Positions 25,394 through 27,197 of a DNA stretch of 27,197 nt are shown here, piece by piece (the stretch's first letter is position 1; each line of letters starts with the position of its first letter). Origin of the DNA: DATGEP01 sp035310125 (lineage in GTDB: Bacteria; Chloroflexota; Ktedonobacteria; Ktedonobacterales; JADMIN01); contig DATGEP010000175.1 in NCBI GenBank assembly GCA_035310125.1, positions 1 to 27,197 of the forward strand, written 5' to 3'. The translations under genes and the position numbers were made by a program. The notes beneath the pieces are model-generated. The model worked only from the letters and a program-made list of their open reading frames with translations, was not told where the DNA came from and ran no database searches.

Positions 25394-25837
25394 ATGCTGG
25401 ATCGGGAGCATCTGTTGGGGGCGGCGCGCGCGGCGGCGGAACATGCGTACGTGCCATACTCGCGTTTCCGGGTAGGGGCGTCGGTGCTGGTGGAGACATC
25501 TGACGGGCCGCGTCTGGTGACGGGCGCGAACGTCGAAAATGCCTCATACGGCCTGACACTCTGCGCCGAGCGGAGCGCGCTCGCGGCGGCATGTATGCTG
25601 GACGGGGCCGGCGGTGCTACGGGCGCAGCCGAGCAGCGGACGCCGCGTGTGCTGGCGGTCGCCGTCGCGTGTGTGGACTTGCCAGCGGACGCGCCGGCCT
25701 CGCAGCGCACTCCGTGCGGCGCGTGCCGTCAATGGCTCGCCGAGCTCGCGCCCGACGCAGTGTATTACGTTGACGGCATCCCCGGCGACCTGCGGCTGTC
25801 CGATCTCCTCCCCTACGCGTTCCGGCTGAATGGCTAA
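25394..25837 (+). CDS. cdd: Cytidine deaminase
   Basis: The 147-residue enzyme deaminates cytidine and deoxycytidine to uridine and deoxyuridine in pyrimidine salvage. Zinc ligands and catalytic Glu are clear: NVENASYGLTLCAERSAL gives Cys57 and Glu59, and TPCGACRQ gives Cys108 and Cys111, the three-Cys pattern of the small tetrameric class. YVPYSRFRVGA is the typical start. A Gly/Ala-rich segment (about 70-82) makes it slightly longer than the usual 130-135 residues. AAAGGAG lies 6 nt before ATG 25394; the frame also runs upstream to 25364 without support. Its TAA stop overlaps the TAG of the convergent membrane-protein gene by sharing bases 25835-25836, with no terminator between. Confidence 0.95.
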   Translation: MLDREHLLGAARAAAEHAYVPYSRFRVGASVLVETSDGPRLVTGANVENASYGLTLCAERSALAAACMLDGAGGATGAAEQRTPRVLAVAVACVDLPADAPASQRTPCGACRQWLAELAPDAVYYVDGIPGDLRLSDLLPYAFRLNG

Positions 25838-27197
25838 CAGCCACACGACGCATCCGCCGGTTTCATGAGCATGACGGCGAACCAGGGATCGGCGGCGGAG
25901 TCGAAGCCAACGCGAAAGGCAAGGACATGCGGGCCAGACGTGACAAAGGACGGCAGCGCCTTCCAGCCGCCCACGCACCCGTGGGGAATCTGTACGCCGT
26001 CTTCATAGATCGCGACGCTGCCGTGTGCCTCACACCTGATGCGCAAGCCAGACGCGGATGACCCCAGAAGGACCAGACGAAGGTACATCGCCGCGCGTGC
26101 GGTACTGGCTAAAGGCGGCACGGAGGTCCACCCATCCGGTGACGGGATGGAGGTTGTCCAGTCATCAGCGGGCGAAGAGGAGGCTGACCACCATGCGAGT
26201 GCGGCGGTACCGGTGGATGGGTGGTTGATATTGAGGCTCGTAAAGGCGTCACCCAGCAGATAGACGCGCTGCGGGTCCGCGACGAAGGCGGGCGCGACGG
26301 ATAGGTTGAGGAGCGTATGGTCGGTAACGATGGCGACGGGGCGGCTGGCGAGGGAGGTAATAGCCGTACCTATCCCAGCGAACGCGATCACCCGCGAGCT
26401 GCCCGGTTGTGTCATGGCATCGAGAACGCGATCGCTTAGGAACCGTTTCTCATTGACGTAGCCGTCAACGAATTCGGAGACGGGAACCGGCGTATACGAT
26501 ACCTCGCGTTGCGTAAAGTACGGAGTCCAATTCGCATTGGTATTGAGATTGATGACCAGTGTAGACGCAGGCGTATTGGCACGGATCCAGGCGAACGCCG
26601 CCGCTTCCCCTGGCGCGAGACGTCCATGCGTCTGCATCGCGGGAATGTCGAGCAGAAAGACAGTCGTGCCGAGCACCACGCAGGTGATAAGCATACGCAC
26701 CAACACTCGGCTTAACAGGCTGGCAGTGGCAGGGGGTACTGCGAACCGCGGAATGTGGCTCACGGTCCACTGCCAGGCAGTGGCCAGCGGCAGCGCCGCG
26801 AAGAAGGGCAGGAAGTACGTCAAATCGGTAAGAAAACGGGTCGGGGTGAAAAGTGTGTAGGGCTGGTGCGAAGAAGAGAAGCGGAAGCTGTATTGCCGGT
26901 AGACGTAATAGCCGAAAAGGAATGCGAGGAGCAAGGTGGCGCTGGCACAGATCACGAAGCCGCGCGCCGCGCCCGATATGCCGCCGGTGGCGAAACGCGC
27001 ACGCAGCACGGGTGATTCGCGTCTATAGCGGGCAAGCCCGAGATACATCATGGCCGCTCCGACCAGCGCCAGCCCCCAGAGTAGCCAACCATTCTTCTCA
27101 AAGATCGCCCCGGAGTACTCGTCAAGATATTGTGTCGCGCGCGTGCTGCCGAGGTCACCTACGCGCAAAAGGATCGGCACAACATAGTACGAGGCAG
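25834..27197 (-). CDS. Large membrane protein, C-terminal part (glycosyltransferase-like)
   Basis: The frame is open to the window edge without a stop or a convincing start (GTG 27180 lies inside a hydrophobic stretch, and the preceding codons read ASYYV), so the gene is cut off upstream. The 454 visible residues have several hydrophobic segments (for example GWLLWGLALVGAAMMYLGLA and FVICASATLLLAFLFGYYVY) and, after the last one, a soluble domain beginning AFAWIRANTPASTLVI. An exported domain after a polytopic helix bundle, with the AWIRANTP-type linker, is common in GT39/GT-C-like and related bacterial membrane proteins. The donor, acceptor and activity are unknown. The carboxyl end is Cys-containing (DASCGC), and the stop overlaps that of cdd by 4 nt. 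Confidence 0.65.
   Translation of the reverse strand, partial: ASYYVVPILLRVGDLGSTRATQYLDEYSGAIFEKNGWLLWGLALVGAAMMYLGLARYRRESPVLRARFATGGISGAARGFVICASATLLLAFLFGYYVYRQYSFRFSSSHQPYTLFTPTRFLTDLTYFLPFFAALPLATAWQWTVSHIPRFAVPPATASLLSRVLVRMLITCVVLGTTVFLLDIPAMQTHGRLAPGEAAAFAWIRANTPASTLVINLNTNANWTPYFTQREVSYTPVPVSEFVDGYVNEKRFLSDRVLDAMTQPGSSRVIAFAGIGTAITSLASRPVAIVTDHTLLNLSVAPAFVADPQRVYLLGDAFTSLNINHPSTGTAALAWWSASSSPADDWTTSIPSPDGWTSVPPLASTARAAMYLRLVLLGSSASGLRIRCEAHGSVAIYEDGVQIPHGCVGGWKALPSFVTSGPHVLAFRVGFDSAADPWFAVMLMKPADASCGC

Noticed and set aside
25104..25592. 163-codon N-terminal extension of the receiver-kinase fusion
   Set aside because: The extension is Arg/Pro-rich without motif and would overlap cdd on the other strand; ATG 25103 has GGAGGAG at the right distance.

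Overview
The window is a GC-rich (roughly 60% or more) bacterial chromosomal segment with tightly packed genes and no rRNA, tRNA, CRISPR array, transposase or phage gene that I can see. The gene set fits a Chloroflexota-type, possibly Ktedonobacteria-like, genome: an LppX/LprAFG-type lipoprotein, a gap-pgk-tpiA operon, polytopic glycosyltransferase-like membrane proteins, large numbers of two-component proteins and many short palindromic intergenic repeats. This taxonomic call is inference from gene content only.

Left part (1-4237): the tail of a MarC-family membrane protein converges on a DHA2-type MFS exporter. The exporter lies directly downstream of an LppX/LprAFG-like lipoprotein on the same strand, an order like mycobacterial lprG-p55. 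Next comes a repeat-rich intergenic stretch with six copies of a roughly 23-30 bp hairpin-forming unit, and a small DUF2238/YjdF-like membrane protein.

Metabolic part (4238-9476): an apparently complete gap-pgk-tpiA glycolytic operon has a strong hairpin between gap and pgk. It is followed by a three-gene operon with a split TPP-dependent decarboxylase (ComD/ComE-like) and a metal-dependent cyclase/amide-hydrolase-like protein, closed by a textbook intrinsic terminator.

Middle part (9477-19480): a membrane-anchored Pro/Ala-rich protein with two C-terminal 63-residue repeats, a SAM methyltransferase, a PRC-like plus double-BON protein, the minus-strand group fmt-rlmN-zinc ribbon, and a plus-strand group of a large GT-C-like membrane protein, a TolB-like lipoprotein and a small winged-helix-like protein.

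Right part (19481-25103): a minus-strand signalling island with a receiver-histidine kinase fusion, a second histidine kinase, a single-domain receiver, a DUF4177-like protein and an NtrC-type sigma-54 activator. The fusion has a normal kinase but a receiver whose phospho-acceptor Asp is Glu. The second kinase keeps its phospho-accepting His but has lost all recognisable ATP-binding boxes, while its overlapping receiver is intact. The defects are complementary, which suggests cross-wiring among the proteins. A 117 bp MITE-like inverted-repeat element sits inside the island. The window ends with cytidine deaminase and the C-terminal part of a second large membrane protein, whose stop codon overlaps that of the deaminase.
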